The notes beneath the pieces are model-generated. The model did no database searches. It had not been told where the DNA came from and saw only the letters and a list, made by a program, of their open reading frames with translations. The position numbers and the translations under genes are program-made. A DNA stretch of 64,000 bases, taken from positions 1 through 64,000 of the forward strand of contig NZ_BMXP01000009.1 of the NCBI RefSeq assembly GCF_014651815.1, given 5' to 3'. This DNA is from Alteromonas halophila. Lineage in GTDB: Bacteria > Pseudomonadota > Gammaproteobacteria > Enterobacterales > Alteromonadaceae. Position 1 is the stretch's first letter. Every line of letters begins with the position of its first letter. This document shows, piece after piece, positions 33,722 through 44,087 of the stretch.

Positions 33722-35554
33722 TTAGCCCTTTTTCTCACGTGAGGCGCGTTTACGCTCATTTTCGGTAAGGAATTTCTTACGGATACGAATGTTTTCCGGT
33801 GTGACTTCTACCAGTTCATCGTCGTCAATGAACTCCAGCGCCTGCTCCAGTGACATTCTTACCGGTGGTACCAGGGTCTGCGCTTCGTCCGTACCTGAGG
33901 CACGGACGTTGGTCAGCTGCTTGCCTTTCAGTGCATTCACGGTCAGGTCGTTTTCGCGGCTGTGAATGCCGATAACCATGCCTTCGTACACTTCCACACC
34001 ATGACCAATAAACAAACGGCCACGTTCCTGCAGGTTAAACAGCGCGTTAGTCAGCGCTTTACCCGGTGCATTGGCAATCAGAACACCGTTTTTACGCTTA
34101 CCAATAATACCGCCTTTGTAAGGGCCGTAATGATCAAACGTGTGATACAGCAGGCCAGAACCTGATGTCAGCGTCATAAACTCTGTCTGGAAGCCAATCA
34201 GGCCACGGCTTGGAATAATAAAGTCGATACGAACCCGACCTTTTCCGTCCGGCGACATATTGGTCATTTCTGCTTTACGCAGACCCAGTTGCTCCATAAT
34301 AGAGCCCTGGTGCTCATCCTGACAGTCAACTGTCAGGGTTTCGAATGGTTCCATCCACTGACCATCTTCTTCACGCAGAATAACTTCCGGACGTGATACA
34401 GCCAGCTCATAGCCTTCACGGCGCATGTTTTCAATGAGGATCCCCAGGTGCAGTTCGCCACGACCTGACACTCGGAATTTATCCGGGTTGTCCGTTTCTT
34501 CGACGCGCAGGGCAACATTGTGTACCAGTTCATCCTGCAGACGTTCAAGGATATTCCGTGACGTTACATATTTACCCTCTTTACCTGCAAACGGCGAGGT
34601 ATTTACCTGGAAGGTCATGGTAACGGTGGGTTCATCTACCGTCAGTGCTGGCAACGCTTCCGGTGCAGAAACGTCGCACACAGTGTCAGAAATCTTCAGT
34701 TCACCCAGTCCGGATATCGCAATGATGTCACCGGCACTGGCCATCTCGGTTTCATGGCGCTGAAGACCAAGGTAGCCATAAATCAGACCGACTTTGCCGT
34801 TGCGCTTCTCACCATCAGCGGTAACTATCGTCACCTGCTGGTTTGGCTTGACCATGCCACGCTTAATTCGGCCAACGCCAATAACCCCTACGTAAGAGTT
34901 GTAATCAAGCTGAGAAATCTGCATCTGGAACGGGCCATCATTATCGGCATTCGGTGCAGACACCTGCTCAACAATGGTTTCGAACAGCGGCGTCATGTCA
35001 GTGCCGGTTTCTTCAGAATCACGGGATGCCCAGCCATTCAGCGCTGACGCGTAAACCACTTCGAAGTCCAGTTGTTCGTCGGTTGCACCCAGGTTGTCGA
35101 ACAAATCAAACACCTGATCCATCACCCAGTCAGGACGTGCGCCCGGCTTATCAATTTTGTTGATCACAACAATTGGTTTTAAGCCCTGAGCAAATGCTTT
35201 TTGCGTCACAAATCGGGTTTGTGGCATCGGACCTTCCTGGGCATCAACCAGCAACAGTACTGAGTCAGCCATTGACATAACCCGCTCTACTTCGCCACCA
35301 AAGTCGGCGTGTCCAGGGGTATCAACGATGTTGATGCGGTAGTCGTTCCAGTTAATCGCGGTGTTCTTCGCCAGAATCGTGATACCGCGTTCTTTCTCAA
35401 TATCATTGGAGTCCATGATCCGCTCTTCAACTTCCCCACGACTTTCCAGCGTGCCGGACTGTTGGAGCAGCTTGTCTACCAATGTGGTCTTGCCATGGTC
35501 GACGTGCGCAATGATTGCAATATTACGCAATTTATTAATATCAAAGGTATTCAT
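33722..35554 (-). CDS. typA: Ribosome-associated GTPase BipA/TypA
   Basis: The 610-residue translational GTPase has the usual G-domain motifs: G1 '[15 protein letters not shown]' (about residues 16-30), G3 '[16 protein letters not shown]' and G4 '[13 protein letters not shown]'. EF-G-like domain II/III features follow, then the BipA-specific C-terminal domain containing '[29 protein letters not shown]'. It acts on 70S ribosomes in assembly and stress adaptation, especially at low temperature. It is transcribed alone and divergent from glnA, a common arrangement in Gammaproteobacteria. Confidence 0.97.
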   Translation of the reverse strand: MNTFDINKLRNIAIIAHVDHGKTTLVDKLLQQSGTLESRGEVEERIMDSNDIEKERGITILAKNTAINWNDYRINIVDTPGHADFGGEVERVMSMADSVLLLVDAQEGPMPQTRFVTQKAFAQGLKPIVVINKIDKPGARPDWVMDQVFDLFDNLGATDEQLDFEVVYASALNGWASRDSEETGTDMTPLFETIVEQVSAPNADNDGPFQMQISQLDYNSYVGVIGVGRIKRGMVKPNQQVTIVTADGEKRNGKVGLIYGYLGLQRHETEMASAGDIIAISGLGELKISDTVCDVSAPEALPALTVDEPTVTMTFQVNTSPFAGKEGKYVTSRNILERLQDELVHNVALRVEETDNPDKFRVSGRGELHLGILIENMRREGYELAVSRPEVILREEDGQWMEPFETLTVDCQDEHQGSIMEQLGLRKAEMTNMSPDGKGRVRIDFIIPSRGLIGFQTEFMTLTSGSGLLYHTFDHYGPYKGGIIGKRKNGVLIANAPGKALTNALFNLQERGRLFIGHGVEVYEGMVIGIHSRENDLTVNALKGKQLTNVRASGTDEAQTLVPPVRMSLEQALEFIDDDELVEVTPENIRIRKKFLTENERKRASREKKG

Positions 35555-35810
35555 GCATTGAGCCTGTTAGTTGGCGCCTGAGTCACGTTGGCGTCAGGTC
35601 GCTGTATGAGTTGATACTCGAAGAATTTTGGCGCGGATTGTACAGAAAAAGCCCGGCATTTGCGTCCTTTTTTTTCCATTCTCTACAGACTGGTCAGTAA
35701 AAGCTATATACCTGCGCACATTCGCCCGGTTGTTTTTTGATTCAGACTGGCAAGCTTATCGGCTATCCACTAGGCTTAACATTCATAAGCACCGAGCCAT
35801 TGCACCAACA

Positions 35811-35838
35811 TAGGCCACCATTGCACCATAATAATGCA
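35811..35838 (+). promoter_or_regulatory. Probable NtrC-binding sites upstream of glnA
   Basis: TGCACCAACATAGG at 35811 is a half-site, and TGCACCATAATAATGCA at 35822-35838 is a near-palindrome resembling the NtrC consensus TGCACCA-N-TGGTGCA. They sit about 65-90 bases upstream of the sigma-54 promoter, a usual enhancer distance. The remaining part of the 430-base gap 35555-35984 shows nothing else. Confidence 0.6.
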
Positions 35839-35900
35839 CACAAACTGTTAATTGCGCCCTCCCTTCCCTGCTACCCCGCATTTTTTCGCTGTAAGGCATA

Positions 35901-35916
35901 TGGCACGAATATCGCT
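35901..35916 (+). promoter_or_regulatory. Sigma-54 promoter of glnA
   Basis: TGGCACGAATATCGCT fits the -24/-12 consensus TGGCACG-N4-TTGCA, with the essential GG and GC elements separated by exactly ten bases. It lies about 70 bases before the glnA ATG. Confidence 0.75.
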
Positions 35917-35984
35917 TATTTTTATCAACTTGTTGGAGTGCTCAAGAACACTTCGCATTTTTACATTGAAACCTGGAGGACACG

Positions 35985-37394
35985 ATGTCAGTAGAAAAGG
36001 CATTAGAGCTGATCAAAGAAAGTGAAGCGAAATTTATCGATATGCGCTTTACCGATACAAAAGGTAAAGAACAACACGTATCAATCCCTGCAAGCCAAGT
36101 TGACGAAGAGTTTTTCGAAGAAGGCAAAATGTTCGATGGCTCATCCATTTCTGGCTGGAAAGGGATTAACGAGTCTGACATGGTGCTGATGCCTGATCCT
36201 GAGTCAGTGGTACTGGACCCGTTTGCTGAAGAGGTTCAGGTTAACGTACGCTGCGATATTCTTGAGCCTTCTACGATGGAAGGTTACGAGCGTGACCCAC
36301 GCTCTGTCGCCCGCCGTGCAGAAGAATACCTGAAGTCCACCGGCATTGGTGACACCGTCTTTTTCGGCCCGGAGCCCGAATTCTTTTTGTTTGACGATGT
36401 GAAGTTCAAAACGGACATGTCAGGCTCTTTCTACAAGATTGACTCATCGGAAGCAAAATGGAACTCAGATGCAGAGTTTGAAGGCGGCAACCTTGCTCAC
36501 CGTCCGGGTGTTAAAGGCGGTTACTTCCCGGTTCCACCGGTCGACTCTGCGCACGACATTCGCGGCGCAATGTGTCTGGTAATGGAAGAAATGGGACTGA
36601 CCATTGAAGCTCACCACCACGAAGTGGCTACTGCAGGTCAGAACGAGATTGCCACCGAATTTAATACGCTGGTGAAAAAAGCTGATGAAATGCAGATTTA
36701 TAAGTATGTCGTGCACAACGTGGCAGATGCATACGGCCTGTCTGCGACATTTATGCCTAAGCCTGTCGTTGGCGATAACGGCTCAGGCATGCACTGTCAC
36801 CAGTCTATCTCGAAAGATGGTAAGAATATTTTCGCGGGTGACAAATATGCAGGCCTGTCAGATGAAGCCCTGTATTATGTCGGTGGTATCATCAAACACG
36901 CGCGTGCCATTAACGCCTTTGCCAATGCGTCAACAAACTCGTATAAGCGTCTTGTGCCTGGTTTTGAAGCACCGGTTATGCTGGCTTACTCAGCGCGTAA
37001 CCGTTCTGCGTCTATTCGAATCCCGTACGTTACCAGCGATAAAGCGCGTCGCATTGAGGTTCGCTTCCCTGACCCAACCGGTAACCCTTACCTGGCGTTC
37101 TCTGCAATGCTGATGGCGGGCCTGGACGGCATTAAGAATAAAATTCATCCTGGCGATGCAATGGACAAGGATCTGTATGATCTGCCAGCAGAAGAAGCGG
37201 CGGAAATCCCAACCGTTGCCGATTCACTGGAAATGGCACTGGAAGCCCTGGACAATGACCGTGACTTCCTGAAGGCTGGCGGCGTAATGACCGACGACAT
37301 GATTGATGCCTACATTGCGCTTAAGCAAGAAGATGTCACGCTACTGAAAATGACCACGCATCCGGTTGAATTCGACATGTACTACAGCGTCTAA
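35985..37394 (+). CDS. glnA: Glutamine synthetase type I
   Basis: The 469-residue enzyme joins ammonia and glutamate using ATP. Domains are intact: '[18 protein letters not shown]' at the N-terminus, '[12 protein letters not shown]' (metal site) and '[10 protein letters not shown]' (ATP/ammonia region). '[17 protein letters not shown]' and '[11 protein letters not shown]' lie in the glutamate site. The adenylylation-site Tyr lies in '[11 protein letters not shown]' (Tyr at about residue 398), implying GlnE control. A GGAGG ribosome site precedes ATG 35985. Expression is likely driven by sigma-54 with NtrC, encoded downstream. Confidence 0.98.
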   Translation: MSVEKALELIKESEAKFIDMRFTDTKGKEQHVSIPASQVDEEFFEEGKMFDGSSISGWKGINESDMVLMPDPESVVLDPFAEEVQVNVRCDILEPSTMEGYERDPRSVARRAEEYLKSTGIGDTVFFGPEPEFFLFDDVKFKTDMSGSFYKIDSSEAKWNSDAEFEGGNLAHRPGVKGGYFPVPPVDSAHDIRGAMCLVMEEMGLTIEAHHHEVATAGQNEIATEFNTLVKKADEMQIYKYVVHNVADAYGLSATFMPKPVVGDNGSGMHCHQSISKDGKNIFAGDKYAGLSDEALYYVGGIIKHARAINAFANASTNSYKRLVPGFEAPVMLAYSARNRSASIRIPYVTSDKARRIEVRFPDPTGNPYLAFSAMLMAGLDGIKNKIHPGDAMDKDLYDLPAEEAAEIPTVADSLEMALEALDNDRDFLKAGGVMTDDMIDAYIALKQEDVTLLKMTTHPVEFDMYYSV

Positions 37395-37428
37395 CGCAAA
37401 AATGTACAGCGTATAAATGCATATACAT

Positions 37429-37454
37429 AAAGCCCGCAGTCGCGGGCTTTTTTT
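37429..37454 (+). terminator. Rho-independent terminator of glnA
   Basis: AAAGCCCGC and GCGGGCTTT pair perfectly around an AGTC loop and are followed by a T-run ending in A. It is placed 35 bases past the glnA stop. Confidence 0.92.
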
Positions 37455-37549
37455 ATGCCCGGCGCTGCACTAAGATAAACCTGTTCGCGTATACCCAATC
37501 TGTAAGCGAATAAAAAACGTCAGACCCACTCTCTATTTCGGAGCATCTT

Positions 37550-38062
37550 ATGCGTCACTGGCTCTTACTCTTCGGACTATTAAGTAGCGTTGCCACGGCG
37601 CAGGTTTACAAAGTTGTGCAGGAAGATGGCACGGTACTGTACACCGATGATCCGGTCGCAGGCAGCGAACAGATTGAGTTTGACGACGCCACTCGAAATG
37701 TTGCAACGCCGTTGGCGACACCTACGCCCCCGAAACCATCCCCCGCTGACGACAAAGAAAAGCCGCAGTACAACGTATCGATAAGTACTCCTCAGCCCGA
37801 AGCTACTATTCGGGACAACCGTGGCAACGTTACCATACGCGCCCAGAAAACCCCTGCCAATGCCGCTGTACGATTCCAGTTAGTGTTCGATGGTAAAGCC
37901 CGCCAGACCAATAACAGCGGTGTTTTCGCACTGACTGGCGTAAACCGCGGCGCACACAACTATCAGGTAAAATTGCTTGATAATAAGGGCAAGACTCTTG
38001 CATCTACCCCGTCACAGACATTGTATTTGCACCAGGCATCGGTGCTGATCAATAACAATTGA
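37550..38062 (+). CDS. DUF4124-domain exported protein
   Basis: The 170-residue protein has a signal peptide ending 'SVATAQVYKVV'. The DUF4124 motif 'YKVVQEDGTVLYTDDPVAG' follows at the mature N-terminus. A Pro/Thr-rich linker (TPLATPTPPKPSPADD) precedes a C-terminal Ig-like domain with 'VRFQLVFDGKARQTN'. DUF4124 genes often sit between glnA and glnL in marine Gammaproteobacteria, though a nitrogen role is unproven. The Ig-like domain suggests envelope binding or structural use. Confidence 0.85.
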   Translation: MRHWLLLFGLLSSVATAQVYKVVQEDGTVLYTDDPVAGSEQIEFDDATRNVATPLATPTPPKPSPADDKEKPQYNVSISTPQPEATIRDNRGNVTIRAQKTPANAAVRFQLVFDGKARQTNNSGVFALTGVNRGAHNYQVKLLDNKGKTLASTPSQTLYLHQASVLINNN

Positions 38063-38188
38063 CGGTCAATTGTAGCGCAGCCCCCGCACCATAGCGGTTC
38101 ACACTGGGTGTGACAGTCAGAAGATAATCTGACGAATGGAACCGCTGCCGCTATAATGCACCAAATATGTGCAAGGAGACATTCCTGA

Positions 38189-39271
38189 ATGCAGGTACCG
38201 GCGTTCGACACCCAACAATTAGTGAATAGCCTCAACACCGCCCTGGTGATGGTCGACCGGAGTTTACAGATTGTTTTTATTAATCATGCCGGCGAAGCCT
38301 TGTTTGAAACGGGTGCGAAGCAGTTGCTCGGACACCCGCTGAGTGACTTTTTTATGCCCGGCGTGATTGACGAGGCGCGCCTGCGTGCCGCCATCCGGCG
38401 CGGTGAAGACTTCACGGAAAACGAGGTAAGGCTGGTATTTCGCGAGAGTCGCTGTGTTCTCGCCGATTTGACGGTCAGTAACCTGTCTACGCAGGACGGA
38501 CCGAAGCTACTATTCGAAGTGAAGAAGATTGATCAGCAAAAGCGCATATCGCGGGAAAACCTGCAGCATGCCCAGCACTATGCCGCTCGCGAATTAATCA
38601 GGGGCCTGGCGCATGAGATCAAAAACCCATTGAGCGGGATCCGCGGGGCCGCGCAATTGCTGGAAAAAGAGCTGAGTGCGGAGCACAGTGAATTTACCAA
38701 AATGATCATTGATCAGTCCGATCGCCTGCGTAACCTGGTCGACCGGTTACTTGGTCCGAATTCACTGCCACGTCTGTCCTGGAGCAACCTGCATCAGGCG
38801 CTGGAGCAGGTACGCAGTCTGATGCGGTTTGATTCAGATACACCGATAGTCATTATTCGTGATTACGACCCGTCTATCCCGGACCTGCACATGGATCAGG
38901 ACATGATCCAACAGGCGGTGCTGAATATTGTCAGAAACAGCGTTCAGGCACTGACCGACAGCCATGTCGACAACCCGAAAATTGAACTGGTAACCCGGGT
39001 GGAACGGCAAATGACAATACAGGGCCGGCGCCACCCGCTGGTTGCCAAAATCAAAATTTCTGATAACGGTCCCGGTATTCCTCCGGAAATTAAAGATACG
39101 TTATTTTATCCCATGGTCAGCAGCAAACAGAATGGCTCCGGGCTCGGCTTATCGATTGCACAAACCCTGATTAATCATCACGGTGGCAAAATCGATGTAG
39201 ACAGCCGCCCTGGACAGACTGAGTTTGTTCTGTACCTGCCCATTCATAGAAAGGAGTCAGCCTATGAATAG
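38189..39271 (+). CDS. glnL: Nitrogen-regulation sensor kinase NtrB
   Basis: The 360-residue cytoplasmic histidine kinase has an N-terminal PAS domain ('VMVDRSLQIVFINHAGEALFETG'). The H-box is 'RGLAHEIKNPLSGIRGAAQLLEKEL' (phosphorylated His), and the HATPase motifs are 'IVRNSVQAL', 'KISDNGPGI' and 'GSGLGLSIAQTLI'. It phosphorylates NtrC at low nitrogen and dephosphorylates it with PII. Its last eight bases overlap the glnG start, indicating coupling. Confidence 0.95.
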   Translation: MQVPAFDTQQLVNSLNTALVMVDRSLQIVFINHAGEALFETGAKQLLGHPLSDFFMPGVIDEARLRAAIRRGEDFTENEVRLVFRESRCVLADLTVSNLSTQDGPKLLFEVKKIDQQKRISRENLQHAQHYAARELIRGLAHEIKNPLSGIRGAAQLLEKELSAEHSEFTKMIIDQSDRLRNLVDRLLGPNSLPRLSWSNLHQALEQVRSLMRFDSDTPIVIIRDYDPSIPDLHMDQDMIQQAVLNIVRNSVQALTDSHVDNPKIELVTRVERQMTIQGRRHPLVAKIKISDNGPGIPPEIKDTLFYPMVSSKQNGSGLGLSIAQTLINHHGGKIDVDSRPGQTEFVLYLPIHRKESAYE

Positions 39272-40673
39272 TGAATCTGTTTGGATCGTCGATGACGACA
39301 GCTCTATTCGCTGGGTACTGCAAAAAGCGCTACAGGCTGCCAATATTGGCTGCTTTTGCTTTGAGAATCCTGAAGATTTGTTACGCCAGCTCTCAAGCGG
39401 CAATGCGCCGGAAGTGATCATTTCAGATATTCGTATGCCACAAATGGATGGAATGACGTTGCTCGAAGAGGTTCACCGCAGCCACGCGTTACTCCCGGTA
39501 ATTATCATGACTGCACACTCTGACCTGGATAGCGCGGTCAACGCTTATCAAAGCGGGGCCTTCGAGTACCTGCCCAAGCCTTTCGATATTGATGAAGCGG
39601 TCTCACTCACTCAGCGGGCACTGGCGCATGCACGGGAACAGTCCAGCAACCAAAAGCCGCCTCAGGATGAGGCCGTCACCGAAATAATCGGTGAAGCACC
39701 GGCCATGCAGGAAGTGTTCAGAGCTATTGGCCGCCTGTCCCGCTCATCCATCAGCGTGTTGATAAATGGTCAGTCAGGTACTGGTAAAGAGCTGGTTGCA
39801 CAGGCGCTGCACCGGCACAGCCCGCGTGCGTCGAACCCGTTTATCGCGCTCAATATGGCCGCTATTCCGGCAGATTTGGTCGAGTCGGAGTTGTTTGGTC
39901 ACGAAAAAGGCGCGTTTACAGGCGCGCAGAATGCCCGTCAGGGACGCTTTGAGCAGGCCAATGGCGGTACCCTGTTTCTGGATGAAATTGGTGATATGCC
40001 CCTGGATGTGCAAACCCGCTTACTGCGGGTACTGGCCGACGGTCAGTTTTATCGGGTAGGCGGGCATCAGTCTGTAACCGTTGACGTACGGATTATTGCC
40101 GCCACTCACCAGAATCTGGAGCAGCGTGTTGCTGAAGGTAAGTTTCGTGAAGATTTGTTTCACCGGTTAAACGTCATTCGTATTCATCTTCCTTCGCTTG
40201 CCGAACGTCGCGAAGACATTCCGCTGCTGGCCCGCCACTTTTTACGCAGTGCCTCCCACGAGCTGGATGTGGAAAGCAAAACACTCAGCAAACAAACCGA
40301 AAAACTGATCAGTCAGTTGCCCTGGCCGGGTAATGTACGCCAGCTGGAAAACGTGTGCCGCTGGCTGACTGTAATGGCCAGTGGTCAGGAAGTCCTGCCG
40401 GGCGACCTGCCACCGGAAATTCATATGGACAGCCACGCTTCAGGCGGTGTGGCGGAGCAAAGCGACTGGCCGACACTCCTTGCCGCCTGGACCGACAAAC
40501 AACTCAGAGAGGGGCATTATAATATTCTAAACGATGCCATGATTACGATTGAAAAAATCATGCTGGAACGGGCGCTTCAGCATACTCACGGGCATAAGCA
40601 GGATGCCGCCCGACGACTCGGCTGGGGACGTAATACGCTGACCCGCAAGCTCAAAGAGCTCAACGTTAGCTAA
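39264..40673 (+). CDS. glnG: Nitrogen-regulation response regulator NtrC
   Basis: The 469-residue enhancer-binding protein has a receiver domain with '[15 protein letters not shown]' and the phosphorylated Asp in '[11 protein letters not shown]'. The AAA+ domain has Walker A '[18 protein letters not shown]', the sigma-54-contact loop GAFTGA and Walker B '[19 protein letters not shown]'. The C-terminal Fis-type helix-turn-helix is '[20 protein letters not shown]'. It should activate glnA from the sites at 35811-35838. ATG 39264 has AAGGAGT upstream; the frame from 39225 lies in glnL. Confidence 0.96.
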   Translation: MNSESVWIVDDDSSIRWVLQKALQAANIGCFCFENPEDLLRQLSSGNAPEVIISDIRMPQMDGMTLLEEVHRSHALLPVIIMTAHSDLDSAVNAYQSGAFEYLPKPFDIDEAVSLTQRALAHAREQSSNQKPPQDEAVTEIIGEAPAMQEVFRAIGRLSRSSISVLINGQSGTGKELVAQALHRHSPRASNPFIALNMAAIPADLVESELFGHEKGAFTGAQNARQGRFEQANGGTLFLDEIGDMPLDVQTRLLRVLADGQFYRVGGHQSVTVDVRIIAATHQNLEQRVAEGKFREDLFHRLNVIRIHLPSLAERREDIPLLARHFLRSASHELDVESKTLSKQTEKLISQLPWPGNVRQLENVCRWLTVMASGQEVLPGDLPPEIHMDSHASGGVAEQSDWPTLLAAWTDKQLREGHYNILNDAMITIEKIMLERALQHTHGHKQDAARRLGWGRNTLTRKLKELNVS

Positions 40674-40676
40674 CGC

Positions 40677-40693
40677 CGGGACGTCACGTCCCG
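40677..40693. terminator. Short hairpin between convergent glnG and Hpt/HD-GYP genes
   Basis: CGGGACG and CGTCCCG form a perfect 7-bp stem around TCA. It lies between two converging stops. There is no T-run, so termination is only likely. Confidence 0.4.
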
Positions 40694-40696
40694 ATC

Positions 40697-41821
40697 TCAG
40701 CTGCGCCTTAACAACCCAGTCATGGCCTGATTAAACAGTCTGACCCATTTCATACTGAACTGGCCTTTTGCGCTGCGGTTAATTTCTATGACCGCCTGCT
40801 TTTTCGACAACTGACTGTTTTTGTTGTGCGCCCGGGAGTGGGTCATCGCATCATACGTGTCCAGAATTGCGAGCAACCTGGCACCATCACAGATATCATC
40901 TTCTTTTAGCCCCAGCGGATAGCCGCTGCCGTCAACCCGCTCGTGGTGTTGCAGCACGATTTTTCTGGCCTGGTCCCACTGATCAAGATGCTCAAGCAGA
41001 CGCGAACTTTTATACACATGGGAGCGCATCAGATTAAAATCTGCATCTGAATACGGCTCATTTTTATGAAGTATTTTCAGTGGCATAAATGCCATACCAA
41101 AATCATGCACGTAACAGGCAACAGCAAGCTGGTCTTCTTCAACCGGGCTGCCAGCCAGTTCGTTAATAAACAACGCCAGTTTCGCGATACGGTCGCCCCG
41201 CCCTGCCCAGTAATTCGAGCGGTGCTCAATGGTTTGCATCAGCTCGCGAAAAAACAGAATATCCATTTTCTTTTCGGCACTGGTGTCTTTTGGAATACCG
41301 GATGTGGCCAGTGTCGGTGGCTTTACCTTTACTTCTTCATTGCTGCTGACATCCAGTTCCGGGTTGAGCAGCAGCACCGCCTCGGCCAGTAGTCTGTCAT
41401 GCTCATCGTGGTTGTCCGGGGTAATACGGCTTATCGCCATTACCAGCTGTTTATGCAGGTTGTCATCGTATTGTGCTTTCCCGGCGGCCATAATCGCTTC
41501 GACAAAGGCTTTCACCCGGTCCATGGTTAGCAGCACCAGATCGCTCATGGTACTGGTGTAACTGATTTGTCCTTTGCGAAGAAAATCGAGCAGATCCTCA
41601 ACGTGCTGCAGCAAAGGAATGAGCGGCGTAAAATTTACCAGACCCAGATCGCCTTTTATGGTATGAATGGAACGGAACAGCGCGCGCTGTAATTCGTTGT
41701 CGTCGGGCCTGAGCTCCAGTTCAATCAGAGTTTGTTCACTGGCTTCATATAATTCATGAATCTCTTCGATGAGATCGTTAAGTATGTCGTCTTCCAGATC
41801 CTCGGGAACAAAGGTTTGCAT
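40697..41821 (-). CDS. Hpt-HD-GYP fusion protein, probable cyclic-di-GMP phosphodiesterase
   Basis: The 374-residue protein has an N-terminal Hpt domain with phospho-accepting His in 'LFRSIHTIKGDLGLV' (His53). A central helical linker leads to a C-terminal HD-GYP domain. The HD motif is 'CYVHDFGMAFMP', where the usual HDIGK Lys is replaced by Met; 'HHERVDGSGYPLGL' is the GYP motif. Fusion of an Hpt to HD-GYP is uncommon; usually a receiver precedes HD-GYP. It could take phosphate from a receiver of a hybrid kinase, such as the one at 45402-48086. It is convergent with glnG. Enzyme activity is likely but may be altered by the missing Lys. Confidence 0.82.
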   Translation of the reverse strand: MQTFVPEDLEDDILNDLIEEIHELYEASEQTLIELELRPDDNELQRALFRSIHTIKGDLGLVNFTPLIPLLQHVEDLLDFLRKGQISYTSTMSDLVLLTMDRVKAFVEAIMAAGKAQYDDNLHKQLVMAISRITPDNHDEHDRLLAEAVLLLNPELDVSSNEEVKVKPPTLATSGIPKDTSAEKKMDILFFRELMQTIEHRSNYWAGRGDRIAKLALFINELAGSPVEEDQLAVACYVHDFGMAFMPLKILHKNEPYSDADFNLMRSHVYKSSRLLEHLDQWDQARKIVLQHHERVDGSGYPLGLKEDDICDGARLLAILDTYDAMTHSRAHNKNSQLSKKQAVIEINRSAKGQFSMKWVRLFNQAMTGLLRRS

Positions 41822-41993
41822 ACACTCTTTCCAACTTTCTAACCATGAACATTTATGTGGCGTTTATATCATTATGCGCAGGGGAAGGCGAATGACTCAG
41901 ACAAGTTTATTGGAACACAGCGCGACTGATCGGAGATGATTCAGCGGCGCTTTATCTTATACTGCGCCGCTCAACGAAGAGAGGGATGTAGTT

Positions 41994-42719
41994 TTGTTAG
42001 CTTTTTTACGTATTGTCGCCCTGTTGCCAGCGTTTCTTATTATCAATCTGGTTATACTGGGTGTCTGTATTGCCCGCCCGTTTCACCGCAACAACGTCAG
42101 CATGGCGGGACGCGCGTATGCATGGATGGCCCCGATTGTCGGGTTGAAGGTCACGGTCAGGCGCGATAGTGCGGTCACGCTTAATCAACCCTATGTGTAC
42201 ATTGCTAACCATCAGAATAGTTTTGACATTATTACCGTCGCAAAAGCAGCCATGCCAGGCGTGGTGACCATTGGCAAAAAAAGCCTGAAATGGATCCCCG
42301 TTTTTGGTCAGATTTACTGGCTGTCCGGCAACATTATGATCGACAGAAAAAATACCGGTAAGGCCAGAGGAACGTTAATGGCGGCTGCACGCAAAGTACG
42401 CCGAAAGCGCACGTCGGTGTGGTTTTTCCCCGAAGGCACGCGTAGTTATGGCCGGGGCCTGCTGCCTTTTAAGCAGGGTGCATTTCATCTGGCTAAAGCT
42501 ACCGGCGAGCCGGTTGTCATTGTGGCCGCCAGCAATCTGCACAACAAAGTAAAATGGAATCGCTGGAATAATGGTGAGGTGATAGTCGACTTACTGCCTC
42601 CCATTCTTCTCACCACCGAGCATTCAGTCAAAGAGTGGATGCTTATTTGCCACGAACGGATGCAGCAACATATACAGAAGCTGGATGCGGAGGTCGCTGA
42701 ACGTGAAAAAAGCAGGTAA
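41994..42719 (+). CDS. plsC: 1-acyl-sn-glycerol-3-phosphate acyltransferase PlsC
   Basis: The 241-residue membrane acyltransferase has an N-terminal hydrophobic segment (LPAFLIINLVILGVCIA), the catalytic NHX4D motif in 'IANHQNSFDIITV' and the substrate motif 'FFPEGTRSYGRGLLPFKQGAF'. It makes phosphatidate in the inner membrane. Its start is TTG 41994, with AGAGGGA seven bases before it. It is followed by rraB after 34 bases. Confidence 0.93.
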   Translation: MLAFLRIVALLPAFLIINLVILGVCIARPFHRNNVSMAGRAYAWMAPIVGLKVTVRRDSAVTLNQPYVYIANHQNSFDIITVAKAAMPGVVTIGKKSLKWIPVFGQIYWLSGNIMIDRKNTGKARGTLMAAARKVRRKRTSVWFFPEGTRSYGRGLLPFKQGAFHLAKATGEPVVIVAASNLHNKVKWNRWNNGEVIVDLLPPILLTTEHSVKEWMLICHERMQQHIQKLDAEVAEREKSR

Positions 42720-42753
42720 ACTTGCGGCAGAATCAGGTTAACGGACAGCGATC

Positions 42754-43146
42754 ATGAGTCAGTTTGAAGAGCGCGAAGAGTGGTACGAATTTAACCAGGA
42801 AACCATTGAGGCCCTGCTGGAAGACGGCAGTCAGCCCGATGCTGACTACACTATCGAACATCACTTTGCCAGTGACGATTTCGACAAGCTTGAAAAAGCG
42901 GCGGTCGATGCGTTTAAAGCGGGGTTTGAAGTAACCGATGCGGAAGAGCTGGTCTTAGATGATGGCGGCACGGTGTTCTGTTTTGATGCCACGGTAAAGC
43001 GCAAACTGGAGCGTGAGGTGCTGGACAACGACACAGACACGCTGCTTAAGATTGCCGATAAAAGCGCTGTTTTTTATGATGGCTGGGGTACCTACTTTAT
43101 GCCTCAGGACGACGCGGAAGATGGTCACAGCCCACAAGCTCACTAG
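42754..43146 (+). CDS. rraB: Ribonuclease E inhibitor RraB
   Basis: The 130-residue acidic protein matches RraB: '[31 protein letters not shown]' at the N-terminus and '[20 protein letters not shown]' in the middle. It binds RNase E and alters degradosome composition, slowing mRNA decay. It follows plsC closely on the same strand. No oddities are visible. Confidence 0.92.
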   Translation: MSQFEEREEWYEFNQETIEALLEDGSQPDADYTIEHHFASDDFDKLEKAAVDAFKAGFEVTDAEELVLDDGGTVFCFDATVKRKLEREVLDNDTDTLLKIADKSAVFYDGWGTYFMPQDDAEDGHSPQAH

Positions 43147-43288
43147 GCAAGATGCGTATAAGGTTTCCTTAGAAATTACTTAACGGGCAACAGACTGTTG
43201 CCCTCTCCCTTCAGTTTCCTTTCAGTTTTTGTTCATACAACCTGGCTTACTTTTACCCTGTATTTTTACGCGGTGAAAGGAACGAAGT

Positions 43289-44002
43289 ATGACTATTTTT
43301 CAAACCGTACTGCTCACAGGCATGGTACTGCTGCCGGCAGCCTTATATGCATCTGAGCTAAAAACTGACGAAGCCATAACCGTCACATCGGATGCCAGGC
43401 AGTTCGACACGCCCCTTGCTTCATCTGACACTGAAGTTACAGCACCCGCTCACAATCAGCGCAGTCACGATGAAACATTACAGAGTCTGAGTACTGACTA
43501 CTGGATCTATGACAGTTGGGTGTCACTAAGCCATGATCCTGATGGTGATGGGTATTACTCTTCTTTCAGCGTCACCCTGGATGCCGACACCATTTATCGC
43601 GCAAGCGCGGTGTACGCAGTCATCTATGTTGGCCGGCATGATGTATATGACGCTATTTACACGACATCCGACTTTATGCTGTATGGCGATGACAGCGAGG
43701 ATGCACTGACCATTGAGAATGACTTACTTTCAGGTTTTCCCTCGCGGGAGTATCACCTGCTTGTTGAGCTTTATGATGCAAACACGCACGCGTTACTGGC
43801 GTTCTCAGATGACTATCAGGATGCGGACCTGGCTTTTCTCAGCCTGGAAAGCCAAAACTATGAGTCCACATACCGCGACGCCGTGGTTGTTGTCGATAAG
43901 CATGGCGGCAGCCTGGCATCTGCATCCTTACTATGGCTGACTGCTCTGGCGCTGCAGGCAGCCTTGCGACGACGCACCCGAGAGCTCGCAGGGCGACGAT
44001 AG
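43289..44002 (+). CDS. Choice-of-anchor H / GlyGly-CTERM-like exported protein
   Basis: The 237-residue exported protein has a signal peptide (TVLLTGMVLLPAALYA). Its domain has 'TDYWIYDSWVSLSHDPDGDGYYSSFSVTLDADT', resembling the choice-of-anchor H family. The C-terminus holds Gly-Gly (residues 206-207), a hydrophobic helix and an Arg cluster (LRRRTRELAGRR), the layout of rhombosortase-processed GlyGly-CTERM signals. 'DPDGDGYY' may bind calcium. It is likely surface-anchored or secreted by type II secretion after processing. No rhombosortase gene is in the window. Confidence 0.75.
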   Translation: MTIFQTVLLTGMVLLPAALYASELKTDEAITVTSDARQFDTPLASSDTEVTAPAHNQRSHDETLQSLSTDYWIYDSWVSLSHDPDGDGYYSSFSVTLDADTIYRASAVYAVIYVGRHDVYDAIYTTSDFMLYGDDSEDALTIENDLLSGFPSREYHLLVELYDANTHALLAFSDDYQDADLAFLSLESQNYESTYRDAVVVVDKHGGSLASASLLWLTALALQAALRRRTRELAGRR

Positions 44003-44027
44003 ACTGATTCGCACTTTCCTTAACTAG
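43998..44027. repeat. End of the intergenic palindromic repeat, overlapping a stop codon
   Basis: GATAGACTGATTCGCACTTT (43998-44017) followed by CCTTAACTAG matches the right inverted end of the 22806-22932 element. It supplies the TAG stop of the upstream gene. A left-end-like TAGGCAAGATGCGTATAAGG lies just after rraB (about 43145-43164), on the other side of the same gene. Confidence 0.45.
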
Positions 44028-44087
44028 TTGGAATGTAGTCAATTTGGTGCCACACTGATATCACTTAACAATTGATATGTCGAGACG

